In this document: piece after piece, positions 1-11,746 of the stretch
Layout of the letters: each line of letters begins with the position of its first letter
Position numbering within the stretch: position 1 is the stretch's first letter
Origin: Schistocerca nitens
Lineage: Eukaryota > Arthropoda > Insecta > Orthoptera > Acrididae
DNA: 64,000 bases
Direction: 5' to 3'
Assembly: GCF_023898315.1 (NCBI RefSeq)
Contig: NC_064618.1
Location: forward strand, 182,457,548 to 182,521,547
Made by a program: the position numbers and the translations under genes
Notes under the pieces: generated by a model
The model's input: only the letters and a program-made list of their open reading frames with translations
Database searches by the model: none
What the model was told of the DNA's origin: nothing

Positions 1-384
1 TGGTCTTATTTGTACTAAAATAGCAGTACACTCGACGGGCCTATTTGCTTCCACCGCCCTGAGTGGAATGCGTAAGTTCTGATTAACCTTCGCCAAACCT
101 GAAGTCTTCTATAGTTGTCCCCCGCGTAGAAAACAGCACGTAGGTCGTGAATCCGTTATCTTTAGGCTTTAATAAGCTCTTAACGGGGAACTGATGTTGT
201 TTGAATGAAATTTTCAATTAGTTTGTTTATACCTAATGCCACAAGCTTTTTATTGGTAGAATACGAGAAAGGGCACAGTTATATTCCGCCTTATGAATCA
301 CAAATAACCTCCATTCTTCACACTTACTTTGCTTTACTTATCTGTGGGTTGGGCCTTAGTGATCATATGCCTGCTCCACACTCC
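1..384. other. No recognisable gene or repeat
   Basis: No coding motif, terminal repeat or tRNA-like box was recognised. An open frame on the plus strand reaching in from the right is a shadow of the LINE remnant next door. Confidence 0.4.
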
Positions 385-790
385 TCCTACATCGTTCCCG
401 GTTGCGAGCCTCCTGCTCCTAGTGCCATGTCCTCGGTATACTTGTCAATATTGCCCTTCCATCTTGTCCGCGGTCGTCCCCGGTACCTCCTTCCAGCTAC
501 AGCTCCCAGAAACACATCATGGGGTATCCTTCCTCCATTCATCCTTCCTTCATTGCAGCTCAGGTCAACCTTCTTCTTCTTATTCTTTTTATAATGACAG
601 GCTGTGCATAAAGCTCTTTTAATTCTTGTTTTTTTTTGACTTCTCCATTTCCATGTTTGTGAATCTATCACAGGACCATATATTTTTCGGAGGATTTTTC
701 GCTCGAAAACAAGTGATTTCGCTTCGTCTGTTCTCCTAAAGGTGAGGCTTTCACAAGCGTACATAACCACTGGCATAATCATACTTTATG
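385..790 (-). pseudogene. RTE-like LINE reverse transcriptase, C-terminal remnant
   Basis: The minus strand reads about 131 codons with the order typical of the C-terminal part of RTE-type non-LTR retrotransposon proteins: MYACESLTF, then VFERKILRKIYGP, then about 75 residues later RGRPRTRW. In the family this part follows the polymerase palm and thumb. No catalytic palm motif (Y/FADD) is present, so only the C-terminal end survives. A lysine-rich run (KKNKKKKV) near the middle looks like local decay. Another LINE clade with the same tail is possible. Confidence 0.65.
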
Positions 791-859
791 AAGATGGTAT
801 TCTTTAGGACATGTCCGAAAGAACAGATACCATCATCATATAGTTAAGGCTAACCGGCC

Positions 860-1170
860 ATTGACCTTCTTCTTCTGTGCGGATGCACACGTATTGGCCG
901 CACTCTTACGGGACTCGGTGAGATTGTCTGCCGCGAGTAATGAGTGTAATGGGCAGGGGCGCTACGAATGTAGTGTGTGGACATTAAGTTGGGAATGTGG
1001 GTCTCACGGGGAGCGTGCAAGGGATAAGTCCCTGCAGTCGCCCTATCCTCTGTGCCCTCGGGGGCTCACAGGGATAGAGCGTCTGCCCGGACGGGGCACA
1101 CATTTTCAACTGTCCCCGTTGATGTATATCAACGCCTGTCGACAGGGTCTTGATTTAATTATCATTTAAT
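860..1170 (+). repeat. SINE-like repeat with a deleted tRNA core
   Basis: The segment from about 1045 to 1100 resembles a tRNA D-arm (GGCTC, then GATAGAGCGTCTGCC) and jumps directly to an acceptor-like GGACGGGGCACA. The anticodon arm and the T-arm box B expected between them are missing. I recall a dispersed repeat with this head and this 3' part carrying the complete tRNA-like core, but that is memory, not a search. An open frame runs through it and is not considered coding. Confidence 0.45.
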
Positions 1171-1439
1171 CTTACTTTGGTACAGCCTGATCTTAAAACT
1201 TCTTCACAGGCATCTTTTCTCAGCACATCCTGAAGGCTAAAGTATGCTGTGTTGCCTCCATTCTTCACACGTTCATAGAAAATAAACATAACAATGAACT
1301 GCGTGTTTGCTTAGTTACCATCAAATTGTTCTCAATCCAACATCCAAATAGCCAGAGCTTGCTAATAATTCTTTAACCGATACCGACTAAGGCAGACAAC
1401 ATGGCTGTCTTCCGAGACTACCGAAGCAGCTCTCATCTT
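1171..1439. other. Unassigned sequence containing one copy of a 65-bp direct repeat
   Basis: Positions about 1379-1440 (core GGCAGACAACATG) recur in diverged form at about 2311-2375, so the left arm of the large inverted repeat is flanked by related sequence on both sides. Nothing else was recognised. Confidence 0.4.
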
Positions 1440-2272
1440 GTAATCTCCATCCTCCTTCCTTCTCCCATCCATTGTTCACATTAAACAATGCCCACTTCAA
1501 GTAATTAATAAGCAAAGTCTTTTATGAAGACTTGAGACGAGCGAAGGTTACAATAAACTTTCAAGTTTACTTGTCATGTTGAGATTGTTCCAGTTCTTCT
1601 TGTCTTGGGCTCTGATTCTTGAAGGTGGTCGGTTTGAACTAACTAAATTTGAAGATTGTAATTGCAGAATGTTTTTTACGTAAATATATTTTCCACAGAT
1701 TTTCTCACATTTTAGTATATTATATAGTATTTTGATTTTTCACATTAACAAAACCGAAATTACATTGTGCGCTCAAAAGTACATCCTGTCTTATCAGCGG
1801 CAAGCTTACGATTCTCTCACTTTGCGGAAAAAACAATGTTCCAAAGCGTTTACAATTATTCTTACGAATGAATTCCTACTGGTTTTCGTTACGTTATTAA
1901 TTTCGTTTATTATTTCATAAATGAATCCAGAAATAAACATAGCAAAAAGTACAGGATTGTGTAATTAATAATAGAAATTTTAAGAGTGTAAATAATTCGT
2001 AATTTCAGATGTTTCTACAAAAATGATGTCAGCTGTACATTCGGAGCTAGCAGTACTTACCGACTATAGCATCGAAACTAAAATATTTTATAAAGTAAAT
2101 CCTTTTGATAAATTTTAGCTCGAAATATAACATACTGTGTATAAAATTACAGAAAATTTCTCAGAAAAGCAACTCAGATCTTACTGAACTGTTCAAAATT
2201 CGAAAAATGATACTGATATCGACAACTACTGTTGAGGAAAAGTAATGCTAGAGGAGGATGTCCCGTTACACC
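1440..2272 (+). repeat. Left arm of a large imperfect inverted repeat
   Basis: Read against the reverse complement of the right arm, the same blocks occur in the same order: CTCCTTCCT, GTCTTTTATGAAGA, TTACAATAAACTTTC, CCAGTTCTTCTTG, TTTACGTAAATATATTTTC, ACATCGAAACTAAAATATTT, AACATACTGTGTATAAAATT, CAACTACTGTTGAG and GGATGTCCCGTTACA. Identity by eye is roughly 80 percent with small gaps. No transposase was found, so this may be a foldback-type non-autonomous element or an old inverted duplication. Confidence 0.75.
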
Positions 2273-2946
2273 CTTTTTTCACTAGACATTGGTAATTGAG
2301 CCTTAACTGGTACCGACCGCGGCAGACAACATGTCTGTCCTCTGAGACAGCCGAACCAACTCTGATCTGAAGCCGAACCACTCCGCCGCCATCCCAGTTA
2401 GGCGCGATCCGAAGATCGCCGAGGAGCTTCATCGGCCTTTCCGTTTAGCAAATGTGTACTATTCTGATGGTAATTAACACGTTTGAAATAACGGAATGAC
2501 AGGCTGCTTCTGAGAGTTGCTTTTACATGAAATACTAGTAAATACATTGTTTAGGTTTTCGTATATTAATATCAGAAGATAATCATTTTTGTGTGCAACT
2601 TCCGAACGCAGCAGCCAATCACGGAGAAGGACCACAATTGAGGCGGTCTTTCTCACGATACCCGTGCCGAGCAAACCACCTGTCATCGGTACCTTGCACC
2701 ACATTCCGGCATCTTCCCACTGCTGTCCTGTCAACTGCTCTAAGAACAGCTTCTTGTAGCTGAAGATGATGGCTGCAAAGGCAGAAATATTACAGCCAGC
2801 TTGCCTTAAGGAGGATAAAACTGCCTTACGACACCGTTCCCATCTCGGCAAGAGGGGATACAACGTCAGGGTGCTCTTTGTGAAGGGGATTAGGATTTCT
2901 TTTATCACTGCAGTAACTTTACATACCCTCTCACCCCCTGAAGTTT
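2273..2946. other. Spacer between the inverted-repeat arms
   Basis: This 674-bp loop starts with a diverged copy of the GGCAGACAACATG direct repeat (about 2311-2375). It also holds a minus-strand open frame of about 144 codons (2474-2908) that matches no family I recognise and has no convincing start context. It is left uncalled as a gene. Confidence 0.5.
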
Positions 2947-4655
2947 GTAACGGGACATCCTCTTCTAGGATTACTTTTTCTCAACAGTAGTTGGCGATAC
3001 CAGTATAATTTTTCGAATTTTGGACAGTGTAATGTAAAAATATAAAAACAGTGATGTGTAAAAAATATACGGCAGTCTGTCAATGTAATCGTATTCTTAA
3101 TGACTCAATAGTAGCGGTTGAAAATACTTCTCTGAAAATGACTCACAAGAATGTTCTTAATAGTGCAATATCTTTTAAGTTAGCCCGACACAGATCAGTA
3201 ATTAATAAACTACCTCAGTTCTCAGGGTAGTTACGTAATCGTCGATGATTAATTGTCCTTTCCTTCTTTCCACAAAACCACAGATATTATTCCAGGCTCG
3301 TGAGAAATCGTGTGCTTATTTCACCAGAGAATATTTCACAAGTTTGTTCGATGTAAACTACTGCAATACTAACTTAATATCGTGGTTTCGTCTCGATTCT
3401 CCAGTATAAGATAAAAGGAGTAGCATCTACAAATGAAATCCTATAATGGAACTGGAATCCTGTGACCAGACCTTTTCTGCCTGGGATGTTATCTCGTTAT
3501 ATAAGGAAAAGCTGTAAGTAAAAATGGTTAAATTATTATCAGGATCTGAAAGAAAGTTAATTGTTCTAACCGATGGCACGTCTCGTAGATGAGCTAAAAG
3601 AAAAATGTTAAAGATTTTCTAAGATGGCGCCTATATTTTTCTGGTTTTAAGTACAACTTTCATTATTAGCTGTTACAGCAAGATGAGATTTACACAAGAA
3701 CGTCCTCTTAGGTCCGAACCCAAGCAGTTAAGATAAGCGAATGGCAAAGCAAAGATAGTTCATGCATAGAAGCGCAAGAGTCCATGGAATGACATGTCCA
3801 TTGTAGCTCTATCTCTTCATCCTTGGCGTAACTTGTCGGTTCTTTATCAAATTTATCATAATATTTAGTTTACATTTTTTTAAACCCAAGACCACCCAGG
3901 AGAAACAGTACAACAGGTCAATACAATATTATCTCAGTTGCTCTTCTGAAAACTTTCATATAATTTTATACACAGTATGTTATATTTCAAGCTAAAATTT
4001 AAGAAAAGGAATTACTTTATAAAATATTTTAGTTTCGATGTTATAATCGATAAGTACTACTTCTGAATGTACAGTTAAAATTATTTTTTTAGAAACATTT
4101 GAAATTACGAGTTATTGGCACACCTAAAAATTTCTGTTATTAGTTACACAATCCTGTTCTGTTTACGATGCTTATTTCTGGATTAATTTATGAAATAATA
4201 ATCGAAATTAAAGCTAGTAGAAATTCATTTGTTAAGAAAAATTGTAAACCCTTTGCAATATTGTTATTTCTGCAGAGTGGGGGGGGGGGGGTCGTAAGCA
4301 TGCTTCTGATGAGATCTGACGTATTTTTGTATTTTTGTGCGAACAATGTAAATTCAGCTTTGTTAATGTGACAAATCGAAATACTGTATGGTATAGTAAA
4401 ATGTGAGAAAATATATTTACGTAAAAACAAATATTCTGCAAAAACAATCCTCAAATTTGTTTAGTTCAATCCAACCGTGAGCCTCTAAAATGTGAGATTT
4501 TCAGCTTCAAGAATCAGACCTCTAGGCAAGAAGAACTGGAGCCACCTCAACATCACAAGCTAAGTAAACTAGAAAGTTTATTGTAATCTTCGCTCCCCTC
4601 AAATCTTCATAAAAGACTTTAATGTGGACAATAGAAGGAAGCAGGAAGGAGAGGG
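2947..4655 (-). repeat. Right arm of the large inverted repeat, with about 0.9 kb extra sequence
   Basis: It mirrors the left arm in two blocks, about 2947-3025 and about 3930-4655. The roughly 900 bp between them (about 3026-3929) has no counterpart on the left, so it was inserted here or lost there. A run of 13 G (4279-4291) lies in the outer block. Transcription across both arms could give long hairpin RNA, which is inference. Confidence 0.7.
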
Positions 4656-6449
4656 TACATTATAAGTTTCATTACGTTTCCTCATACCCTTCTGGCTGCT
4701 TCACATTTTTTGTCGGGCAGTTTAGTTGCAGAACAACAGGAAAGTGTTTCCTTTGTGATACTGTTCAAATTTTATTTACAACCACTACAAGACTCACGCT
4801 TACCAATAGTAGTGACACTTGACAAAATCCCACCGCCCCCTCCCTTTTTATAGAACTTTAGAGAGCTTATGAAACGGCTCTCATACAAAGTCTCTTCCGC
4901 AATTGCAGTACGTATGTTCTAGAAAAGTTTTTTTGCTTCAAGAGACTACGCAAGCAACTACTGTTTTTAAATAACTTATAAGATGAGTATGCTCTTATCG
5001 ACTACGTAAACTACAAAAAGAGTTGGTACGGTGTTCGAAATACACAAAAAGTACATTAATTTCATTAAAACATTAAGTTCTAATAGTTAATCCTAGAGAC
5101 AAATCATTGTTCATGTGTGATCTAGGTATTAGGATGCAAGCGGTGTGTTAGTAGTCAGCTGACTGCACAGTATAATTTGATTGCATTACTTAGTCAAACT
5201 GCGTAACTGAGTTCACGTATGTCAACATTACACAATGACATGGTCGTAATTAACACCTGTTCGTGCGCACGAAGCGCCTGCGCTATACAACGCGACCTAA
5301 TTAATTTGCCCTTTTCTGTAACCGCAACGAGGTAGATAATTTTCATTCACTCAGTCTCAAAAATTAGTTTAACACTTTATTTGTGGTGTTATTTGGTGAT
5401 GATGTTTCCATACTAACTTCCGTACACCACATTTGTGTAGGTAAACGCGTCAGTAGTGCAATAGAGGTGTCAATGATCAACACTCTTTCCTCTCAGTTCA
5501 TGCAATAAACGTATTTATTTTCAGGACTGTCTTCCATGTCTATATATACTTCTGTACTCTGCAATCATGTGAAGTATGTTGCACAGTGCTCATGGCAGAG
5601 TGTCTACGTACACGTGTCGGATGACTGTTTGATATATTTCAGATTTATTTTCAGATACCATGGACGCATCATTAGATTCTGTTGTGATACAGATGTTTAA
5701 TAGCAATTGAATGGCTAATTATAAGCAATTTTTTCCGAATTTCGCTGCTTCTTTTACCTACAGATAGTCTGTTTTTTTTTCCTTTGGGTTGGTCTCTTAG
5801 GTCAGCAAGCTAACAGCATACCTCATCCAACATTTGAAACTTTGTAATATGTTTGAACAATATCGCGTGAACCACGGCACCAGACACCTAACACCGATGT
5901 TGTACTAACTGGTCGAGACGCTGGATACGGTAAACTGTTATACGAGTGCTGTTGCCAGATTGGATCTTCTGAAGGTTGTTTAACTCAATGTATTTTTTTC
6001 TGCTGTCCAGTTCGTGTTTTTGACGATATTTGGAATGAAAAGGAACATTTAGTTACTTAGTCCTCTGTTGCATAGATCAAATTCACGATAAAAGTTATAA
6101 GGTGTCAACTGAACAAACATAGATCATTTGTATGCAACGTAAAAATGTAATGTTGATTTGGCTACATGCTGGCCATTTACATAGAGAAGACTAGCACATA
6201 GGAAGTTGCGGTACACGAAATGGAAACGGCCATCGTCGCTGCAGTTGATAATGTGTATGATGTTGTGAAACAATGTGTGTGTGTGTAGTGTGTACAGAAA
6301 CTGTGAATGAGAATGAATGAACAGTGTAGCACTAGTCTTTTATATTATTAAGCGACTTGCTTGTAAAAAGGTATTGTAAAATAGCGATACACCGAAGGAG
6401 GTAGCTCTCTGTTGAATAAACTGGCCTTACGTTCGGGTGGCTGGAATTT
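4656..6449. other. Unassigned AT-rich sequence
   Basis: About 1.8 kb with no long open frame, no recognisable transposase or polymerase motif and no tRNA-like boxes. A short GT-rich run lies just inside, at about 6276-6297. It may be genuinely unique sequence or very old repeats. Confidence 0.4.
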
Positions 6450-6560
6450 CTAATCTCTACCTTGCCATCCTGAATTAGGTTTTCCGTGGTTTCCCTAAAT
6501 TACTTCAGGTAAACGACGGGGTGTTTCATACCATAAGGCCATGGCCAACTACCTGTTAGA
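6450..6560 (+). repeat. Partial SINE, family 2 (tail part only)
   Basis: CCATCCTGAATTAGGTTTTC, then TTTCCCTAAAT and TTCAGG follow the order seen in the full family-2 SINE at 9599-10031. The tRNA-like head is missing, so this is a decayed fragment. Confidence 0.55.
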
Positions 6561-6726
6561 GATCGGAACCAGAGTGAGGTCGAGTGCAGTGCTGAGAACT
6601 GCATACCTTATAAATCAAGGCGCTGCTGTTACCTCAGCGTTAGGTTGGTTACTTCCATCTATTACCAGCTCCCTCTCTGTTACTCTTAAAAATCAATTGC
6701 CCTCACGCACATTTTTATGAATTTAG

Positions 6727-6915
6727 TGGTGGTGGAAGTAAGTTCCTATTGGACCAAACTGGTGAGGTCATCGATCTCTCGGCTTACACACTTAATCTAA
6801 CTTAAAATACCTTAGGCTAAGGACAAAACACACACACCCATGCGCGAGAGAGGACTCGAATCTCCGCGCGAAACGTGGCTAGGCGCCTCAGACCGCCCGG
6901 CTACCCTACGCGGTA
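6727..6915 (-). repeat. tRNA-derived SINE, family 3
   Basis: On the minus strand a tRNA-like head (GGGTAGCCGGGCGGTCTGAG, then box B-like GATTCGAGTCC) is followed by TTGTCCTTAGCCTAAGG and a tail ending near GACCTCACCAGTTTGGTCC. Layout matches the other SINEs here, but the head and tail differ. No clear target duplication was found. Confidence 0.6.
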
Positions 6916-7056
6916 TGAATTTTGTCACTAAGTGTGTGCAGCCATTTTAAGCGTGAGGGAAATTAGAAGTAACACTTAAAAATAAAAAAAAAATAAAGTA
7001 CTCATACGTTTCTCGTAGATCTTCGTTGACATTATGGCACGATGTATTAAACATTG

Positions 7057-7279
7057 TTATGTGGTAGCGCTGGTCGTGTTGGCCGAGTGGTTCTAGGCGC
7101 TCCAGTCCGGAACCTCGCGACTGCTACGGTCGCAGGTTCGAACCCTGCCTCGGGCATGGATGTGTGTTATGTCCTTAGGTTAGTTAGGTTTAAGTAGTTC
7201 TAAGTTCTAGGGGACTGATGACCTCAGATGTTAAGTCTCATAGTGCTCAGAGCCATTTGAACCATTTTTATGTGGTAGC
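7057..7279 (+). repeat. tRNA-derived SINE, family 1, with 12-bp target duplication
   Basis: The body (7069-7267) has a box A-like TTGGCCGAGTGGTTCTAGGC, box B GGTTCGAACCC, then GTCCTTAGGTTAGTTAGG and a tail ending GAGCCATTTGAACCATT. The flanks TTATGTGGTAGC at 7057-7068 and 7268-7279 are identical, marking target-primed insertion. It is presumably transcribed by RNA polymerase III from the internal boxes and mobilised by a LINE. Confidence 0.9.
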
Positions 7280-7613
7280 TATGACATGGTCGGTATCTGA
7301 CAGATAAGGATTGTGTTAGGAGGTCATAATTTTATCCTTCCTTTTTCTTTTCTACATCTCATATTTCAGTATAATTTCACAATTTGGTTTCCAACCTTCA
7401 AATCTCAATTCCATTACAGATACTTCACAATCTTTTACGCTGTAACACGCGATCTCCCATCATAGTACTCCAAAGCTAACTGATATAATGCCACCACTGT
7501 ATTGATTCATAGAAATCAACAAAAAATGCACAAAAGCTCGCAGCTCAGAGATATTTGAATATGGACGAGCGTGTTGTTGCGGTCGCTTCCTACCCGAAGA
7601 ATCGTCCTGTCTT

Positions 7614-8510
7614 ATTCTACATCTACATCTACATGATTACTCTGCAATTCACATTTAAGTGCTTGGCAGACGGTTCATCGAACCACAATCATACTATCTC
7701 TCTACCATTCCACTCCCGAACAGCGCGCGGGAAAAACGAACACCTAAACCTTTCTGTTCGAGCTCTGATTTCTCTTATTTTATTTTGATGATCATTCCTA
7801 CCTATGTACGTTGGGCTCAACAAAATATTTTCGCATTCGAAAGAGAAAGTTGGTGACTGAAATTTCGTAAATAGATCTCGCCGCGACGAAAAACGTCTTT
7901 GTTTTAATGACTTCCATCCCAACTCGCGTATCATATCTGCCACACTCTCTCCCCTGTTACGTGATAATACAAAACGAACTGCCCTTTTTTTTTGCACCCT
8001 TTCGATGTCCTCCGTCAATCCCACCTGGTAAGGACCCCACACCGCGCAGCAATATTCTAACAGAGGACGAACGAGTGTAGTGTAAGCTGTCTCTTTAGTG
8101 GACTTGTTGCATCTTCCCCACAATATTATCTATGTGGTCTTTCCAACTGAAGTTGTTCGTAATTTTAACACCCAGGTACTTAGTTGTACTGACAGCCTCG
8201 AGAATTGTACTATTTATCGAGTAATCGAATTCCAACGGATTTCTTTTGGAACTCATGTGGATCACCTCACACTTTTCGTTATTTAGCGTTAACTGCCACC
8301 TGCCACACCATACAGCAATCTTCTAAATCGCTTTGCAACTGATACTGGTCTTCGGATGACCTTAATAGACGGTAAATTACAGCATCATCTGCGAACAACC
8401 TAAGAGAACTGCTCAGATTGTCACCCAGGCCATTTATATAGATCAGGAACAGCAGAGGTCCCAGGACGCTTCCCTGGGCAACACCTGATATCACTTCAGT
8501 TTTACTTTAC
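7614..8510 (-). pseudogene. CR1-like LINE, 5'-truncated copy 1
   Basis: The minus strand encodes the C-terminal half of a LINE polymerase in two open pieces. The upstream piece (8279-8494) carries SGVAQGSVLGPLLFLIYING and the catalytic RLFADDAVIYR. The downstream piece (7689-8123) carries TAYTTLVRPLLEYCCAVWGP, VQKKRAVRFV and the tail motif FFPRAVREWN. The element starts just upstream of the palm motif, so it is 5'-truncated, and ends in short CTACAT repeats at 7614-7634. Related copies lie at 10132-11744 and 50241-51095, all on the minus strand. Clade placement is from memory and could be another Jockey-superfamily clade. Confidence 0.8.
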
Positions 8511-9581
8511 TTGAAATGTACAAGGGTGTAAGGTGTTACTTCTTCCATGCACGGTGTGTGGAGATACAAAAGTTTTATATATCTGTCACTCTTCAATACA
8601 GTGTCTACTCGTCGAGCCCTGACCACTATGAATGTCTGTAAATGTTATTCAGCTGGTAAACACACAAAAAGGGGTCAATGCATGAATGTTCGAACTTAAG
8701 TACACACGTCGCTGGAGCTCCGGAGAGGGGATGCTTGCATCTCATTGGCAGCGGCGTCATCGTTCGTGGCAACACCCTCGTACCACGGTAGCGGTTGTAG
8801 GAAACGCGGCTGTGCAACTGGCGGTGCGCGTATTTGAAAGTGCGGCCGACAGGATGACGGCCATTATCGCATGAGGCAAGATAGTGACTTAGTAAGTAAT
8901 TGAGTGTATGATCTTACGGTTGTATTGTTGACGGATCTAAATGACCAACTGTCAGGATCAGATGGCCTCTAACGTAGCTATTTTGTGAGGCTGTGGAGGA
9001 TGCAAAGCGAAAATTAAGTGATGCGGTATATAAAATTGCAAATGTGCTCCATTATAGGAAGAGTGATGTATGGAAAATGTTCGATGCTTGGGACAAAAAA
9101 ATTTAAACAAAATGTAAACAAAATGGTTGAATTCTTGTTTATCCCACCTCCATCATGAGAAAACGTAAGTGGTCCGTCAAATGAAAACAACAGCATCACT
9201 ACGAACAAGAAGCGCGCTGTTTGTATATTCTTTTAGTCATGGCAACTTGCTTTTATGGACTAGTTTGTATAGCTTATCATTCGTTTCTGTAACTTCTTCA
9301 AAGTACACTGTAAATTTATTTTAATAATAAATCGCCATATAGCGAATACACTTCATCCTCATCTCCTGTTTTTTGTGCAGTCGTCACAGACTCAGTAACG
9401 AGTCGAAAGTGTGTGCATGTCACTGTAATTGCTAGACATTCTCTGAACAGAGATTAAATATCAAAATGAATTTACAGTAGTCTTCAAAAAAGGTTTATAT
9501 ATGCATAAAAGAGGATTCAGAAAAGGTTTATGTAAGTCCATCAGAAATTTTGAGCTGAAACCCATACAGACAAAAAATTTG
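8511..9581. other. Unassigned sequence
   Basis: No family was recognised. Positions about 8690-8870 are locally GC-rich with short open frames on both strands. They have no supporting motif and are left uncalled. Confidence 0.4.
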
Positions 9582-10048
9582 CAAAAGTGAAGTAAACCGA
9601 GCGAGGTGGCGCAGTGGTTAGCGCACTGGACTCGCATTCGGGAGGACGACGGTTCAATCCCGTCTCCGGCCATCCTGATTTAGGCTCTGAGCACTATGGG
9701 ACTCAACTGCTGAGGTCATTAGTCCCCTAGAACTTAGAACTAGTTAAACCTAACTAACCTAAGGACATCACAAACATCCATGCCCGAGGCAGGATTCGAA
9801 CCTGCGACCGTAGCGGTCTTGCGGTTCCAGACTGCAGCGCCTTTAACCGCACGGCCACTTCGGCCGGCCCTGATTTAGGTTTTCCGTGATTTCCCTAAAT
9901 CGTTTCAGGCAAATGCCGGGATGGTTCCTTTGAAAGGGCACGGCCGATTTCCTTCCCAATCCTTCCCTAACCCGAGCTTGCGCTCCGTCTCTAATGACCT
10001 CGTTGTCGACGGGACGTTAAACACTAACCACCAAAAGTGAAGTAAGCC
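9582..10048 (+). repeat. tRNA-derived SINE, family 2, interrupted by a family-1 SINE
   Basis: The head is tRNA-like (GCGAGGTGGCGCAGTGGTTA, then box B-like GGTTCAATCCC, then CCGGCCATCCTGATTTAGG). The tail continues after the nested SINE with TTTTCCGTGATTTCCCTAAA and GGGATGGTTCC, ending GGGACGTTAAAC. Outer flanks CAAAAGTGAAGTAA at 9582-9595 and 10032-10045 form the target duplication, extending to 17 bp with one mismatch. Other copies lie at 6450 (partial) and 62512-62762. Confidence 0.9.
9685..9868 (-). repeat. Family-1 SINE nested in the family-2 SINE
   Basis: The reverse complement shows the family-1 head (box B GGTTCGAATCC) and the TAGTTCTAAGTTCTAGGGG tail. The 11-bp duplication CCTGATTTAGG at 9674-9684 and 9869-9879 lies in the host SINE, so the host was in place first. 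Confidence 0.93.
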
Positions 10049-10131
10049 AGAGAATTGAGTCACCACCAGACCAGGAACTGAGGAAAGGGAAAGAATTTAT
10101 AGAGAAAAATTGAAACATAGTTGTACACGAT

Positions 10132-11744
10132 GTTACATCTGCATTTACATTTACAGAGATACTCCGCAAGTAACCGTACGGTGCGTGGCGGAGGGTAGCC
10201 TGTACCACTGCTAGTCATTTCCTTTTCTGTTGCACTCGCAGCTAGATAGTGGGAAAAACGACTACTTGTACGCCTCCATACAAGCCCTTATTTCTCGTAT
10301 CTTCGTGGTCCTTAACGCGCAATGTATGTTAGCGGCAGTACAATGGTTCTCTAGTCGTGCTTCAAACACCGGTTCTCTAAATTTTCTTAGTTACGTTCCT
10401 CGAAAAGAACGGTGCCTTCCCTCCAGGAATTCCCATTTGAGTTCCCGAAGCATCTCCGCAACACGCACGTGTTGTTCAAACCTACCGGTGACAGCCCGCC
10501 TCCGAATTTCTTCGATTTCTTCCTTTAATCCGAGCTCGTACGGATCCCAAACGCTCGAGCAATACTCAAGAACAGGTGCGCCAGCGTCCTATATGCGCTC
10601 TCCCCTACAGGTGAACCACTCTATCCCAAAATTCTCCCAATAAACCGAGCTCGCCTTCCCTACCACAGTTCTCACATCCTCGCTTCATCTCATATTGCTT
10701 TGTGACGTCACGCCCAGATGTTTAAACGACTTGAACGTGTCACGCAGGACGTTAGTAATACTGTATCCGAACAGGTTTGATCTTCCTACTCATCCTCATT
10801 AACTTACATTTTTCAACAATTAGGGCTAGCTACCATTCAGGAAACCAACTGGAAATTTTGTCTAAGTCGTGTTGTATCTTCCTACAGTTCCTCGACTTCG
10901 ACACCTTACTGTGCAGCACGGCATCAGCAGCAAACAACCGCAGACTGCTGCCCATCCTGTCAGCCAAGTCATTTTGTTTATAGAGAACAACGGCGGTCTT
11001 ATGACACTTGCCTGGGGCACTCCTGACGATACCCTTCTCTCTGAAGAACACTCGCCGTCGGGACAACGTGCTGGGTCCTTTTATTTGAGAAGTCTTGGAG
11101 CCCCTCAAATATCTGTGCATTTACTCCATACGCTCGGACCTTTGTTAACAGCCTGCAATGGAGCACTGTGTCAGATACTTTCCGGAAATCTAGAAATATG
11201 GAATCTAACTGTTGCCCTGAATCCATAGTTCGCAGTATATCATGTGAGAAAAGGGTAAGCTGAGTTTCGCACGAGCGATGTTTTCTAAAACTACGTTGAT
11301 TCGTGGACATACGCTTCTCAGTATCAAGAAAGTTTGTTGTATTCCAACTGAGAATATGTTCAAGGGTTCTGCAGCAAACAGAAGTTACGGATATTGGTCT
11401 GTAATTTTTCGGGTCCGTTCTTTTACCATTTTATACAATGGAGTCACCTGCGCTTCTTTCCAGTCGTTTGGGATTCTGTGATGTGCGAGAGATTCGCGAT
11501 AAACGCAAGCTAGGTAAGAAGCCAATGCTGTAGTGGACTCTTTCTAAAATCGAACTGATATTCCATCCGGACCTTGTGATATATTTACTTCCAAATCTTT
11601 CAGCTGTGTCTCTACTCCAGGGATGCTTATTATTATGTCGTCCATACGGGAGTGTAGCCCATGGTCAAATGTCGGTATGTTTGTAGAGTTCTCCTGTGTG
11701 AATGATTTCTTGAAGGTGAAATTGATATAAGGTCCAATCGCATA
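10132..11744 (-). pseudogene. CR1-like LINE, copy 2 (longer fragment)
   Basis: Motifs on the minus strand in polymerase order: SQGPDGISVRF near 11560-11590 (fingers), FRKHRSCETQL and IFLDFRKVSDTV at 11100-11300, and the palm motif near 10910 reading LRLFAADAVLH. The expected FADD is therefore FAAD, a lost catalytic aspartate. The C-terminal region follows with many stops and frameshifts. The 3' end at about 10133 has degraded TACATC/TACATT repeats. On its 5' side it abuts the Tc1 element, so it either ends there or was cut by that insertion. Confidence 0.8.
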
Positions 11745-11746
11745 TA

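Noticed and set aside
2474-2908. 144-codon minus-strand open frame in the inverted-repeat loop
   Set aside because: No recognisable motif, odd composition and no support from a second copy; open frames of this size occur by chance in 64 kb.
7084-7160. tRNA-like sequences with good boxes A and B (also in every other SINE copy)
   Set aside because: Each is followed by the same SINE tail and flanked by target duplications, and the cloverleaf is imperfect, so these are SINE heads and not tRNA genes.
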